In this document: positions 7,228-15,011 of the stretch, one piece after another | Layout: each line of letters opens with the position of its first letter | Position numbering within the stretch: position 1 is the stretch's first letter | DNA from: WLMZ01 sp037139095 | GTDB taxonomy: Bacteria > Actinomycetota > Acidimicrobiia > Acidimicrobiales > Ilumatobacteraceae | NCBI GenBank assembly: GCA_037139095.1 | Contig: JBAXHD010000051.1 | Span: 1-16,507, forward strand | DNA: 16,507 nucleotides | Direction: 5' to 3' | Position numbers and translations under genes: made by a program | Notes under the pieces: generated by a model | Told to the model about the DNA's origin: nothing | The model's database searches: none | What the model saw: the letters and a program-made list of their open reading frames with translations, nothing else

Positions 7228-8303
7228 GTGATCCCGTGACCTCGTCCACCAACGCGGTTCAGCTTGTTGGTTTGCGCAAGAGTTTTGGCGAAGTAGTCGC
7301 CGTCGACAATGTCGATCTTGAGATAGGCCAGGGTGAGTTCTTCTCGCTGCTCGGTCCGTCGGGTTCAGGCAAGACCACGGTGTTGCGGATGATTGCAGGC
7401 TTCGAAAAGCCCACAGCCGGCACCGTGTTGTTGCTGGGTCAAGACGTCACTCAGCTTGCGCCCTATGACCGCGACGTCAATACGGTCTTTCAGGACTACG
7501 CGTTGTTTCCGCACATGACCGTGCAGCGCAATGTCGAGTACGGGCTCAAGGTGCAAGGCATTGGTAAAGCCGAGCGCCACCGCCGCGCTGGCGAGATGCT
7601 CGAAGCGGTTCGCCTTGGTCAGTACGGCGATCGTCAGCCGAGTCAGTTGTCGGGCGGCCAACGTCAACGCGTTGCGCTGGCACGGGCGTTGGTGAACCGA
7701 CCCAAGGTTCTGCTGCTCGACGAACCACTTGGCGCGCTCGACTTGAAGTTGCGCGAAGAGATGCAGCTCGAACTGAAGAGCATTCAGCAAGATGTGGGCA
7801 TCACCTTCATCTTCGTCACCCACGATCAAAGCGAAGCGCTCAGCATGAGCAGCCGCATAGCTGTGTTCAATCAGGGTCGCATCGAGCAGGTCGGCACTCC
7901 GCGAGATATCTACGAGCGACCCGCTACTGGTTTCGTTGCGGGGTTTGTTGGCACCTCAAACCTGCTCTCCGCTGAAATGTCGCATCGCCTTCTCGGAGTG
8001 CACGCCGCGCACACGCTGCGCCCCGAGCGTTTGCACCTGGTGGGTTCAGCGGCCGAAATCTCTGTTGGTGATGTCGTTGTCGAAGGTGAAGTGTCCGACG
8101 TGCATTACCTCGGAGCCGAGTGTCGTGTGCGCGTTCGTCTCGACGATGGCACCACGTTGGTTACTGTCGTACCGAGCGATCGGCTTGCCGGCGTCTCGAT
8201 AGGTCGTCATGTGCATCTCGCATGGCGGCGACAATCGGCTCATGTCATCGAGTCGGCCGATCAGCAAAAAGAAGAATCCAAACAGCAAGGGGAGACACCA
8301 TGA
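7224..8303 (+). CDS. ydcT: ABC importer ATPase, PotA/YdcT type (putrescine/spermidine)
   Basis: This is the cytoplasmic ATPase subunit of a polyamine-type importer, 359 residues long. It shows Walker A GPSGSGKT (44-51), Q-loop Q90 in NTVFQDYALFPHM, signature LSGGQ (142-146), Walker B VLLLDE (162-167), the D-loop GALD and switch His200 in FVTHD. A C-terminal TOBE-like domain (about 245-345) probably binds the permeases or regulates them. The segments RDVNTVFQDYALFPHM and PLGALDLKLRE closely resemble E. coli YdcT as I remember it. The GTG start at 7224 overlaps the smc stop (GTGA), and the stop overlaps the lipoprotein start (ATGA). No separate promoter is visible, so it may be transcribed with smc. 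Substrate is inferred from family. Confidence 0.92.
   Translation: MSDPVTSSTNAVQLVGLRKSFGEVVAVDNVDLEIGQGEFFSLLGPSGSGKTTVLRMIAGFEKPTAGTVLLLGQDVTQLAPYDRDVNTVFQDYALFPHMTVQRNVEYGLKVQGIGKAERHRRAGEMLEAVRLGQYGDRQPSQLSGGQRQRVALARALVNRPKVLLLDEPLGALDLKLREEMQLELKSIQQDVGITFIFVTHDQSEALSMSSRIAVFNQGRIEQVGTPRDIYERPATGFVAGFVGTSNLLSAEMSHRLLGVHAAHTLRPERLHLVGSAAEISVGDVVVEGEVSDVHYLGAECRVRVRLDDGTTLVTVVPSDRLAGVSIGRHVHLAWRRQSAHVIESADQQKEESKQQGETP
8287..8294 (+). promoter_or_regulatory. Strong ribosome binding site of the solute-binding protein gene
   Basis: AAGGGGAG ends five bases before the ATG at 8300. It is the strongest Shine-Dalgarno match I see in the window; most neighbours have weak or no sites. This would raise output of the binding protein above the ATPase and permeases, as expected for an ABC importer. 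Confidence 0.6.
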
Positions 8304-9466
8304 GAGCACCACGTATTGCACTGGCGTGCGGCACCGCGATTGCGCTGCTACTCAGCGCCTGCGGCAGCAGCAGTTCCGGTAGTTCGGGCGGCAAGGCGCT
8401 CACCGCCATCGGCGCGGGCGAAGGCGCCTTGAAGATCATTGCTTGGGCCGGCTATGCCGAAAACGGAAGCACCGACCCAAAGACAGATTGGGTCACCAAG
8501 TTTCAGAACGACACCGGATGCAAGGTCGACGTGAAAATCGGTAACACCTCCGACGAGATGTTCCAGCTCATGCAGACCGGCGAGTACGACGGCGTCTCGG
8601 CATCTGGTGATGCCAGCGTTCGTTTGATCGACGCAGGCTTGGTGGCGCCGGTGAACACCTCGCTCATCAAGAACTACGCCGACATTTCGTCGTTCCTCAA
8701 AGATCAGCCGTATAACTCGAGCGACGGAAAGAACTACGGCATCCCACACGGTTGGGGCGCCAACTACCTGATGTACAACTCTGATGTCGTCAAACCTGCC
8801 CCCGATTCCTGGGGCGTGGTCTTCGACAAGGCGTCGCCATACAAGGGCAAGGTCACCGCATACGACGCCCCGATCTACATTGCCGACGCAGCGCTGTACC
8901 TCAAGTCGGCCAAGCCCGAACTTGGCATCAAGGACCCCTACTCGCTGACCCAGGCTCAGTTCGATGCAGCAGTGTCGTTGCTCAAGGACCAGCGCGGAGT
9001 CATCGGCGAATACTGGAGCAACTACGCCGTGTCGCAGGGCGCGTTCACCCAGGGTTCCATCGTGCTCGGAACCACCTGGCAGGTCATCTACAACCTCGCC
9101 GTCGCCGATAATCCCAAGCTCACAACTGTGTTGCCGAAGGAAGGCGCCACCGGTTGGAGCGACACATGGATGGTGGCAGCCAAGGCAAAGCACCCCAACT
9201 GCATGTACAAGTGGATGGACTACATCACCAGCCCCGAGGCCCAGGCGCAAGTTGCGTACTACTTCGGTGAGGCCCCAGCAAACCCCAAGGCATGCGGGCT
9301 GATCACCGATTCCACGCATTGCGACGTGTTCAAGGCCACCGACAACGCGTTTGCCAAGGGCATCAGTTTCTGGGCAACACCGCGCAAGAAGTGCCTCGAT
9401 GGTTCGGGCGACAACTGTGTTCCATTCAGCGAGTGGATCAAGGCTTGGACTGCAATCAAGGGCTAA
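8300..9466 (+). CDS. ydcS: Polyamine-type ABC substrate-binding lipoprotein, YdcS/PotD family
   Basis: This is the extracytoplasmic binding protein of the importer, 388 residues. The signal peptide ends in the lipobox L-S-A-C with the lipidated Cys21, followed by a Ser/Gly linker, so the protein is tethered to the outer face of the membrane. Segments TGCKVDV, TSDEM, SASGDAS, YIADAALY and FPKEG-like VLPKEGATGW line up with E. coli YdcS, from memory, more closely than with PotD. Six further cysteines (74, 301, 332, 341, 365, 373) suggest disulfides; the 365/373 pair sits in a loop that I recall lacking cysteines in YdcS. The ATG at 8300 overlaps the ATPase stop and has a strong ribosome site; the longer open frame upstream lacks a signal peptide. 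Ligand (putrescine or spermidine) is inferred. Confidence 0.9.
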   Translation: MRAPRIALACGTAIALLLSACGSSSSGSSGGKALTAIGAGEGALKIIAWAGYAENGSTDPKTDWVTKFQNDTGCKVDVKIGNTSDEMFQLMQTGEYDGVSASGDASVRLIDAGLVAPVNTSLIKNYADISSFLKDQPYNSSDGKNYGIPHGWGANYLMYNSDVVKPAPDSWGVVFDKASPYKGKVTAYDAPIYIADAALYLKSAKPELGIKDPYSLTQAQFDAAVSLLKDQRGVIGEYWSNYAVSQGAFTQGSIVLGTTWQVIYNLAVADNPKLTTVLPKEGATGWSDTWMVAAKAKHPNCMYKWMDYITSPEAQAQVAYYFGEAPANPKACGLITDSTHCDVFKATDNAFAKGISFWATPRKKCLDGSGDNCVPFSEWIKAWTAIKG

Positions 9467-9489
9467 TCGCCGCTGATTGAACTTCCACG

Positions 9490-10368
9490 ATGACAGCCAC
9501 AATGGGACTCCCATCGCGAATGCGTCGACGAGTGTCGCGCTTCGTCGATGGGCGTCCGTGGCTGCATCTTGGAGCACTGCTCACCGGTCCGGTGGCGTGG
9601 ATCGTGGTGTTGTATTTCGGGTCGCTCATTGCGCTGTTCGTCACGTCGTTCTACCGATTGAACGACGATGCCACAGCCATCGCCGAGCAGTTCGGCACCT
9701 CGAACTACCACGAACTCCTCACCGCGACGGTGTATCGCGACATTGCCTTTCGCACCATCGGTGTAGCGGCGCTGGTCACCATCATCGATGTTTGTCTCGC
9801 CGTGCCCATTGCATTTTTCATCGCCAAGATTGCCAAGCCTCGGGCGCGTACGGCGCTGATTACCGCGGTGCTCGTGCCGCTGTGGGGCAGTTACCTCGTG
9901 AAGGCCTTTGCGTGGCGGGCAATCCTCGGGTCTCCCGGGGGAGTGCTCGAGAAGACCTTCGGGCACAGCCCGGGTTATGGCCTCGGCGCACTTGTAGTGG
10001 TACTCGCGTATCTCTGGCTTCCGTTCATGATCGTGCCCATCTACGCCGGCCTCGATCGGGTCCCTGACTCGTTGCTCGAGGCCTCGAACGATTTGGGGGC
10101 GGGGTTCTGGCTCACCCTCCGCTCGGTTGTGGTGCCGATGTTGTTTCCCGCCATCATCGCTGGGTCGGTGTTCACCTTTTCGTTATCAATGGGTGACTAC
10201 ATTGCGGTGGCTTTGGTGGGCGGGCCCTCGCAGATGATCGGGTCGGTGGTCTACGCCAACTTCGCCTCGAACCTGCCGTTTGCTGCAGCGTTTGCAACGG
10301 TGCCTGTGTTGGTGATGGTTCTGTATTTGCTTGGCATCCGCCGCACCGGAGCGCTCGAGAACTTGTGA
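9490..10368 (+). CDS. ydcU: ABC importer permease 1, PotB/YdcU type
   Basis: This is one of two inner-membrane permease subunits, 292 residues, with about six predicted membrane helices (roughly 28-53, 87-111, 122-143, 164-186, 219-240 and 266-283). The EAA loop that docks on the ATPase is EASNDLGAGFWLTLRSVVVP (198-217). The stretches VLYFGSL, YLVKAFAWR, YLWLPFMI and GSVFTFSLSMGDYI resemble E. coli YdcU. The start at 9490 lies 23 bases after the binding-protein stop and has no clear ribosome site; ATG at 9502 is an alternative. The gene works with the next permease to form the channel. Confidence 0.92.
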   Translation: MTATMGLPSRMRRRVSRFVDGRPWLHLGALLTGPVAWIVVLYFGSLIALFVTSFYRLNDDATAIAEQFGTSNYHELLTATVYRDIAFRTIGVAALVTIIDVCLAVPIAFFIAKIAKPRARTALITAVLVPLWGSYLVKAFAWRAILGSPGGVLEKTFGHSPGYGLGALVVVLAYLWLPFMIVPIYAGLDRVPDSLLEASNDLGAGFWLTLRSVVVPMLFPAIIAGSVFTFSLSMGDYIAVALVGGPSQMIGSVVYANFASNLPFAAAFATVPVLVMVLYLLGIRRTGALENL

Positions 10369-10378
10369 GCTGGCGACC

Positions 10379-11191
10379 ATGACCCATATCAACCGCAGCA
10401 CCCGCGTGGGCTTTCGATTCTGGACCGTTGCGGTCATCACCTTCTTGTGGGTGCCGCTTGCCATCGTGACGGTGCTGTCGTTCAATCGCTCGAGTTCGCT
10501 CACGTGGCCCCCAACTGGGTTCACCACCAAATGGTGGGCCAAGGCGCTGCACAATCCGGGGGCACGCGATGCGTTGTTCATGAGCCTCAAGACTGCTGTG
10601 GTCGCCACGCTGATCGCATTGGTGCTAGGTACCGCAGCGGCGTTTGCGGTGCAGCGGTTCAAGTTCTTCGGGCGAGAGTCGCTGAGCTTGATGATCGTGT
10701 TGCCGATCGCGTTGCCCGGCATCGTTACGGGCATTGCGCTCAATGCAGCGTTTCGTCAGGTGGGGCTCGATCTTGGAATCATCACGCTCATCGTTGCCCA
10801 TGCAACGTTTTGTGTCGTGGTCGTCTACAACAACGTGTTGGCGCGGCTGCGCCGTCTTTCGCCAAACCTCGAGGAAGCCTCGGCCGATCTTGGCGCCGAT
10901 CTCTTTCAGACCTTCTGGCTCGTCACGTTTCCGCTGATGCGATCGGCGTTGCTGGCGGGCGGACTGTTGGCCTTTGGGCTGAGCTTCGACGAAATTGTCG
11001 TCACCACATTTACCAACGGTGCGGGCAGCGACCTGCAGACATTGCCGCAATGGATCCTGAGCAACCTCAGTCGCGGCGAGCAGCAGCCCATCGTCAACGT
11101 GATGGCTACTGCCGTGATGTTGTTCTCGTTGGTGCCGGTGTGGGCGGCTCAGCGACTCGCTGGCGAGCAGTCGGGGCTTGCTGGCCGCTGA
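10379..11191 (+). CDS. ydcV: ABC importer permease 2, PotC/YdcV type
   Basis: This is the second permease subunit, 270 residues, with about six membrane helices. The EAA loop is EEASADLGADLFQTFWLVTF (165-184). Highly conserved stretches LIALVLGTAAA, VLPIALPGIVTG, HATFCVVVV and ALLAGGLLAFGLSFDEIVVTTF resemble E. coli YdcV closely. The ATG at 10379 follows the previous stop by ten bases; the upstream part of the open frame lies inside the other permease and lacks membrane character. It ends 20 bases before ftsY with no terminator between them. All four transporter subunits appear intact. Confidence 0.92.
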   Translation: MTHINRSTRVGFRFWTVAVITFLWVPLAIVTVLSFNRSSSLTWPPTGFTTKWWAKALHNPGARDALFMSLKTAVVATLIALVLGTAAAFAVQRFKFFGRESLSLMIVLPIALPGIVTGIALNAAFRQVGLDLGIITLIVAHATFCVVVVYNNVLARLRRLSPNLEEASADLGADLFQTFWLVTFPLMRSALLAGGLLAFGLSFDEIVVTTFTNGAGSDLQTLPQWILSNLSRGEQQPIVNVMATAVMLFSLVPVWAAQRLAGEQSGLAGR

Positions 11192-11205
11192 CCTGCCGAT
11201 AGCGT
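11178..11205 (+). promoter_or_regulatory. Candidate promoter giving a leaderless ftsY mRNA
   Basis: TTGCTG (11178-11183) and TAGCGT (11200-11205) are separated by 16 bases. The -10 ends six bases before the GTG of ftsY, so transcription would start at or next to the start codon. The -35 lies in the last codons of the preceding permease gene. ftsY has no ribosome site, which fits a leaderless message. Confidence 0.45.
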
Positions 11206-11211
11206 CTCGGC

Positions 11212-12369
11212 GTGCCTTCGATCTTCCTTGTTCTTATTGCTGTCGTCGTGATCTTCGGCGTCGTGACGGTTGCTGTGAGTCGGCAACGTGCCAAGGCAGT
11301 CGGTGCTGCTCGGGTGGCTACACCAATTGCGCCTACCGTCGGCCGCTACGTTGCGCCCGTTGTCGACGTCGAGGCTGAGCCAACGATTCAGCCCGCAGCC
11401 GAAGTCGCGGCCGAGGCCGAACCCGAAGTTGATGTTGAAGGCGAACCCGAATCGTTCGAACGGCCCCGCTTTCGCGACCGCATGGCAAAGTCACGCGCCG
11501 CGCTTGTTGGCGTGTTCAGCGGTGTGCGCGGCCGGGCTGGCATCACCAACGAAACGTGGGACGACCTTGAAGAAGCCTTGCTGCGCGCCGACGTTGGGGT
11601 TCGCGTTACCGACGAACTGCTCAACGGGCTTCGGGCACGGGTGAAAGCCAAGGAGCTCACCGACCCCGACGCACTGCTCAATGCGCTGCAGGCCGACATG
11701 ATCGGTCGGCTCACCGCGAGCGACCGGGCGTTGCGCCTCGAGCCAGGCGATGCTGATTCGCCAAACGTGTGGCTCTTTGTGGGTGTCAACGGTGTGGGCA
11801 AGACCACCACGATTGGCAAGGTGGGCGCTCAGCAGCGCCAACTCGGCCACACGGTTCTCATGGCCGCAGGTGACACCTTCCGTGCCGCAGCAGCAGAGCA
11901 ACTCGCCACGTGGGCGCAACGCTCGGGCAGCGAGCTCGTGCGAGGCAATGAGGGCAGCGACCCCAGCGCCGTGATCTTCGACGGCATCGAGAGCGCAAGC
12001 GCCCGCAAGATCGAACTCGTGCTGGCCGATACCGCTGGCCGCCTGCACAACAAGACCAACCTGATGGAAGAACTTCGCAAGGTTCGTCGCGTTGCGGGCA
12101 AAGGTCGCGGCCGCGTCACCGAGGTGTTGCTCGTGATTGATGCCACCACCGGGCAAAACGGTCTGGCGCAGGCTCGCCAATTCGCGGAGGCCACCGAGGT
12201 CACGGGCGTGGTGCTCACCAAGCTCGATGGGTCGGCCAAAGGTGGCATTGTGTTCGCTATCGAGACCGAGCTTGGCCTGCCTGTGAAGCTCGTCGGTTTG
12301 GGCGAGACCATCGGCGATCTTGTCGAGTTCGACCCCACCGAGTTCATCGAGGCGCTCTTCTCCGAATAG
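11212..12369 (+). CDS. ftsY: Signal recognition particle receptor FtsY
   Basis: FtsY is the membrane receptor GTPase that accepts SRP-ribosome complexes and hands them to the Sec channel. The 385-residue protein has a hydrophobic N-terminal helix (about 3-22), an acidic linker (about 52-83), an N domain (about 95-170), and a G domain with GVNGVGKT (191-198), DTFRAAAAEQL (221-231), DTAGRL (273-278), TKLDG (336-340) and the closing GLGETIGDLVEFDP. The N-terminal membrane anchor in place of the long acidic A domain of E. coli is usual in Actinobacteria. The GTG at 11212 keeps the membrane helix and lies six bases after a -10-like TAGCGT, with no ribosome site. Its partner Ffh is the next gene. 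Confidence 0.96.
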   Translation: MPSIFLVLIAVVVIFGVVTVAVSRQRAKAVGAARVATPIAPTVGRYVAPVVDVEAEPTIQPAAEVAAEAEPEVDVEGEPESFERPRFRDRMAKSRAALVGVFSGVRGRAGITNETWDDLEEALLRADVGVRVTDELLNGLRARVKAKELTDPDALLNALQADMIGRLTASDRALRLEPGDADSPNVWLFVGVNGVGKTTTIGKVGAQQRQLGHTVLMAAGDTFRAAAAEQLATWAQRSGSELVRGNEGSDPSAVIFDGIESASARKIELVLADTAGRLHNKTNLMEELRKVRRVAGKGRGRVTEVLLVIDATTGQNGLAQARQFAEATEVTGVVLTKLDGSAKGGIVFAIETELGLPVKLVGLGETIGDLVEFDPTEFIEALFSE

Positions 12370-12408
12370 GGCTTGCCTCAGTACGGCTTCTCTGTCTCAG
12401 CGCTGTGG

Positions 12409-12424
12409 CCGGTAGCCTGACCGG
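12409..12424 (+). repeat. Short inverted repeat just before ffh
   Basis: CCGGT (12409-12413) and ACCGG (12420-12424) are complementary across a six-base loop. The element overlaps the candidate -10 TAGCCT and ends two bases before the ffh ATG. It is short and could be a regulator site or chance. Confidence 0.25.
12413..12418 (+). promoter_or_regulatory. Candidate -10 of a leaderless ffh mRNA
   Basis: TAGCCT ends eight bases before the ATG of ffh, placing the expected transcription start at or within two bases of the start codon. No ribosome site precedes ffh. I see no convincing -35 element. Confidence 0.4.
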
Positions 12425-12426
12425 GC

Positions 12427-13818
12427 ATGTTTGACACACTGTCCGATCGTTTTGATGGCATCTTCAAGAAGTTGCGCGGCAAGGGCCGCCTCACCGACAG
12501 CGATGTCGACGAGGTATTGCGCGAGATCCGCACGGCGCTGCTCGAGGCCGACGTCAACGTCGCTGTTGCTCGCACCGTCGTCGAGCGCATCCGCGAGCAA
12601 GCCGTTGGTCTCAAGCTCTCGCAGGCGCTCGATCCCAGCCAGCAGGTCATCAAGATCGTCAGCAATGAACTCACCAATATCCTTGGTGGGCAGACACTCA
12701 AGATCACCTACGCCGGTCGGCCACCAACAGTTGTGCTGATGGCCGGTCTGCAGGGTTCAGGTAAGACCACGAACTCGGCAAAGTTGGCAAAGTGGTTCAA
12801 GAGCCAGGGGCGCCAGCCATTGCTCGTCGGTGCCGACCTGCAGCGTCCAGCCGCCGTCGAGCAGTTGCGAGTGCTCGGTCGTCAGATCGATGTTCCGGTG
12901 TTCAGCGAGGCTGGCGATCCGGTATCGGTGGCGGCCCGCGGGTTGGCCGAGGCTCGTCGCTTGGGCCGTGATGTGCTCATTGTCGACACCGCCGGTCGCT
13001 TGGCAATCGACTCCGACATGATGGCTCAGGTCCGTCAGATCAGCGAAGCCATTGAGCCGCACTACACGTTCTTGGTCATCGACGCGATGACCGGTCAAGA
13101 CGCCGTTGGAGTCGCCGAGGCATTCCACGAAACCCTCGCCATCGACGGTGTCATCCTGTCGAAACTCGATGGCGATGCGCGTGGTGGCGCTGCGCTCAGC
13201 GTGAAAGAGGTCATCGGTCGGCCCATCGCGTTTGCGTCTACCGGCGAGAAACTCGATGCGTTCGAGCAGTTCCACCCCGACCGCATGGCCAGCCGCATTC
13301 TGGGTATGGGCGATGTGCTCACGCTCATCGAGCAGGCCGAGAAGGCGTTCGAAAAGGATTCTGCTGCCGAGGCCGCTCAACGGATGATGGACGGCGAGTT
13401 CACACTCGACGACTTCCTCGACCAGATGCAGCAACTCAAGAAGATGGGTCCGTTGTCGGGCCTCATGGGCATGATGCCTGGCATGCCGAAAGAGCTCAAG
13501 AACGCCAAGATCGACGACGACGACCTCAAGCCTGTCGAAGCCATCATCCGCTCGATGACCCCTGCCGAACGGCGCAAGCCCGAGATCATCAATGGCAGCC
13601 GGCGTAACCGTATTGCGATGGGCAGCGGCACGTCGGTGGGCGAAATCAACCGTCTCGTGAAGCAGTTCAGCGAGATGCAAAAGATGATGAAGCGCATGGG
13701 CGGCATGAGTATGGGCAAAAAAGGCAAGAAGAAGATGCCGATGATGCCCGGTGGTTTAGGTGCGCTGAAGGGCCAAATGCCGGGCGCTTTTAGCGATATG
13801 CCGTTCAACCAACGGTGA
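12427..13818 (+). CDS. ffh: Signal recognition particle protein Ffh
   Basis: Ffh binds signal peptides of emerging membrane proteins and the SRP RNA, and docks on FtsY. It has 463 residues. The N domain covers about 1-90. The G domain contains GLQGSGKTT (107-115), DLQRPAAVEQL (137-147), DTAGRL (187-192) and SKLDGDARGG (245-254). The methionine-rich M domain (about 320-430) includes MQQLKKMGPLSGLMGMMPGM, INGSRRNRIAMGSGTS (388-403), which contacts SRP RNA, and KQFSEMQKMMKRM. The basic, Met/Gly-rich tail is common in actinobacterial Ffh. No 4.5S RNA gene is visible in the window. The start follows ftsY by 57 bases and may be leaderless. In M. tuberculosis amt-glnB-glnD lies between ftsY and ffh; here the two are adjacent. 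Confidence 0.97.
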   Translation: MFDTLSDRFDGIFKKLRGKGRLTDSDVDEVLREIRTALLEADVNVAVARTVVERIREQAVGLKLSQALDPSQQVIKIVSNELTNILGGQTLKITYAGRPPTVVLMAGLQGSGKTTNSAKLAKWFKSQGRQPLLVGADLQRPAAVEQLRVLGRQIDVPVFSEAGDPVSVAARGLAEARRLGRDVLIVDTAGRLAIDSDMMAQVRQISEAIEPHYTFLVIDAMTGQDAVGVAEAFHETLAIDGVILSKLDGDARGGAALSVKEVIGRPIAFASTGEKLDAFEQFHPDRMASRILGMGDVLTLIEQAEKAFEKDSAAEAAQRMMDGEFTLDDFLDQMQQLKKMGPLSGLMGMMPGMPKELKNAKIDDDDLKPVEAIIRSMTPAERRKPEIINGSRRNRIAMGSGTSVGEINRLVKQFSEMQKMMKRMGGMSMGKKGKKKMPMMPGGLGALKGQMPGAFSDMPFNQR

Positions 13819-13842
13819 GTCATCTGCCGGTTATCGCTGCGT

Positions 13843-13874
13843 CGGGTGTGTACCCGCCACTCTGGCGCTAACCT
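13843..13874 (+). promoter_or_regulatory. Candidate rpsP promoter region with a small inverted repeat
   Basis: TAACCT (13869-13874) could be a -10 element, giving transcription from about 13881 and a leader of about 30 bases containing the ribosome site AGGAG (13897-13901). The place of the -35 is covered by an inverted repeat, CGGGT (13843-13847) and ACCCG (13852-13856) with loop GTGT, and has no good consensus. The repeat lacks a T-run, so it is unlikely to be an ffh terminator. Confidence 0.35.
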
Positions 13875-13911
13875 TTCACAGTTCTGTAGACCAATCAGGA
13901 GTCTGTATCAA

Positions 13912-14184
13912 ATGTCAGTGAAGCTGCGCCTCACCCGAGTCGGTAAGACCAAGCAGCCGCAATATCGCATCGTTGCAACCGATAGTCGGTCGCCGCGCGA
14001 TGGTCGGTTCATCGAAATTGTCGGCCAGTACAACCCTCGTGCCGAGCCCAGCGTCATCACCATTGACAACGCCAAGGCCGTCAAGTGGTTGATGGACGGC
14101 GCACAGCCAACCGATCGTGTTCGCAAGTTGCTCGAGATCTCCGGCGCATGGAGTGAGTTCGGCGTCGCACGGGCTGCCAAGTGA
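13912..14184 (+). CDS. rpsP: 30S ribosomal protein S16 (bS16)
   Basis: S16 is a small-subunit protein important for 30S assembly. The 90 residues start MSVKLRLTRVGKTKQPQYRI and include VATDSRSPRDGRFIEIVGQYNP, the family signature. The ATG at 13912 matches the conserved start and has AGGAG at 13897-13901, ten bases upstream; the open frame extends further upstream without family similarity. It heads a tight group with khpA, rimM and trmD, an arrangement known across many bacteria. Its stop overlaps the khpA start as GTGA, indicating coupled translation. Confidence 0.97.
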   Translation: MSVKLRLTRVGKTKQPQYRIVATDSRSPRDGRFIEIVGQYNPRAEPSVITIDNAKAVKWLMDGAQPTDRVRKLLEISGAWSEFGVARAAK

Positions 14185-14480
14185 GCAATGAGCTCGACGG
14201 CGCCGAAGATGGCGTCGACGCTGGCAATCAAGTCGCTGCACCAACCGCAACTGCGGTTCTCGAGCATGTTGTGCGTTCAATCGTCGACGATGCCGAGGCT
14301 GTTCGCGTCGAGGGCATTCCCTCGAAGGGCCGCATCAAGCTGCAGGTCAAGGTTGGTCCTGGTGACCTCGGCCGCGTGATTGGCCGTCGTGGCCGTACGG
14401 CGCAGAGCATTCGCACCGTCGTTCGTGCCGCCGGCACTCGCGATGGCGTCGAAGTCGACGTCGACTTTGTCGATGACTGA
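14181..14480 (+). CDS. khpA: KH-domain RNA-binding protein KhpA (YlqC family)
   Basis: This 99-residue protein is a single type-II KH domain of the KhpA/YlqC family, a small RNA-binding protein that in Gram-positive bacteria pairs with KhpB (Jag/EloR). The RNA-contacting loop is GRRG (68-71) within GRVIGRRGRTAQSIRTVV. Before the KH core there is an acidic N-terminal extension of about 20 residues (NELDGAEDGVDAGNQ). The GTG start at 14181 overlaps the rpsP stop by four bases; an ATG at 14188 is in another frame. The 3' end overlaps rimM by eight bases. khpB is not in the window. Confidence 0.93.
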   Translation: MSNELDGAEDGVDAGNQVAAPTATAVLEHVVRSIVDDAEAVRVEGIPSKGRIKLQVKVGPGDLGRVIGRRGRTAQSIRTVVRAAGTRDGVEVDVDFVDD

Positions 14481-14979
14481 TCGACCTCGCTCAACTGGCG
14501 GCGACATGCCCGCCGGTCTGGTCGAAGTCGGAGTCATCCGACGCCCACATGGCGTCAAAGGCGACACATACATTGATCTCATCACTGACCGCGAGGATCG
14601 TCTCGCGGTCGGTTCGCGTCTGTGGGCCAACGGCCAGTGGCGCACACTGGCATCGTCAAAGCGGTTACCGCAACGATGGCTGGCCCACTTTGTGGGCTTC
14701 GACGACCGCACCGCGGTCGAGTCGCTCACCAACGCCGTGCTCTACGCCGAACCCATCGACGACCCCGATGCGCTGTGGGTGCATCAGCTACTCAACGCCG
14801 AAGTCGTTGAGTCTGATGGAACCCCACGCGGTCGCTGCATCGGTGTGTTGGCTAACCCGGCCCACGACATTCTCGAACTCGATACGGGGGCGCTGGTACC
14901 CATCACATTCGTGCTGAGCTGCATCGATGGTGTCATCACCATCAACCCGCCCGACGGCTTGTTCGATCTCGATTCTTGA
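14473..14979 (+). CDS. rimM: Ribosome maturation factor RimM
   Basis: RimM assists 16S rRNA processing and assembly of the 30S head, binding near S19. The 168-residue protein has the N-terminal RimM domain starting VEVGVIRRPHGVKGDTYIDLITD and a C-terminal PRC-barrel domain (about 100-165) with LWVHQLLNAEVV, GVLANPAHDILELDTG and a closing NPPDGLFDL. The ATG at 14473 lies inside khpA, overlapping by eight bases; an ATG at 14506 would remove 11 poorly conserved residues and is possible. Neither has a good ribosome site, so coupling to khpA is likely. trmD follows after 22 bases, the classical rimM-trmD-rplS order. Confidence 0.94.
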   Translation: MTDRPRSTGGDMPAGLVEVGVIRRPHGVKGDTYIDLITDREDRLAVGSRLWANGQWRTLASSKRLPQRWLAHFVGFDDRTAVESLTNAVLYAEPIDDPDALWVHQLLNAEVVESDGTPRGRCIGVLANPAHDILELDTGALVPITFVLSCIDGVITINPPDGLFDLDS

Positions 14980-14999
14980 GATGCCCCTAGAGTTGGCGC

Positions 15000-15011
15000 C
15001 GATGCGCATCG
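15000..15011. repeat. 12-bp perfect palindrome over the trmD start codon, copy 1
   Basis: CGATGCGCATCG is its own reverse complement and includes the trmD ATG (15002-15004). The same 12 bases, with the same preceding C, occur again at 15130-15141. Confidence 0.5.

Noticed and set aside
8120..8299. Longer form of the binding protein starting at 8120
   Set aside because: It lies inside the ATPase gene and would bury the signal peptide; the ATG at 8300 has a strong ribosome site and a proper lipobox.
8300..9466. Polyhydroxybutyrate synthase activity sometimes ascribed to YdcS-type proteins
   Set aside because: The sequence shows only a periplasmic-binding fold with a lipoprotein signal; I see no reason to assign that activity here.
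8348..9577. 409-codon open frame on the minus strand opposite the binding-protein gene
   Set aside because: It mirrors a well-supported lipoprotein gene in a G+C-rich sequence; its product has no recognisable domain and no promoter or ribosome site is evident.
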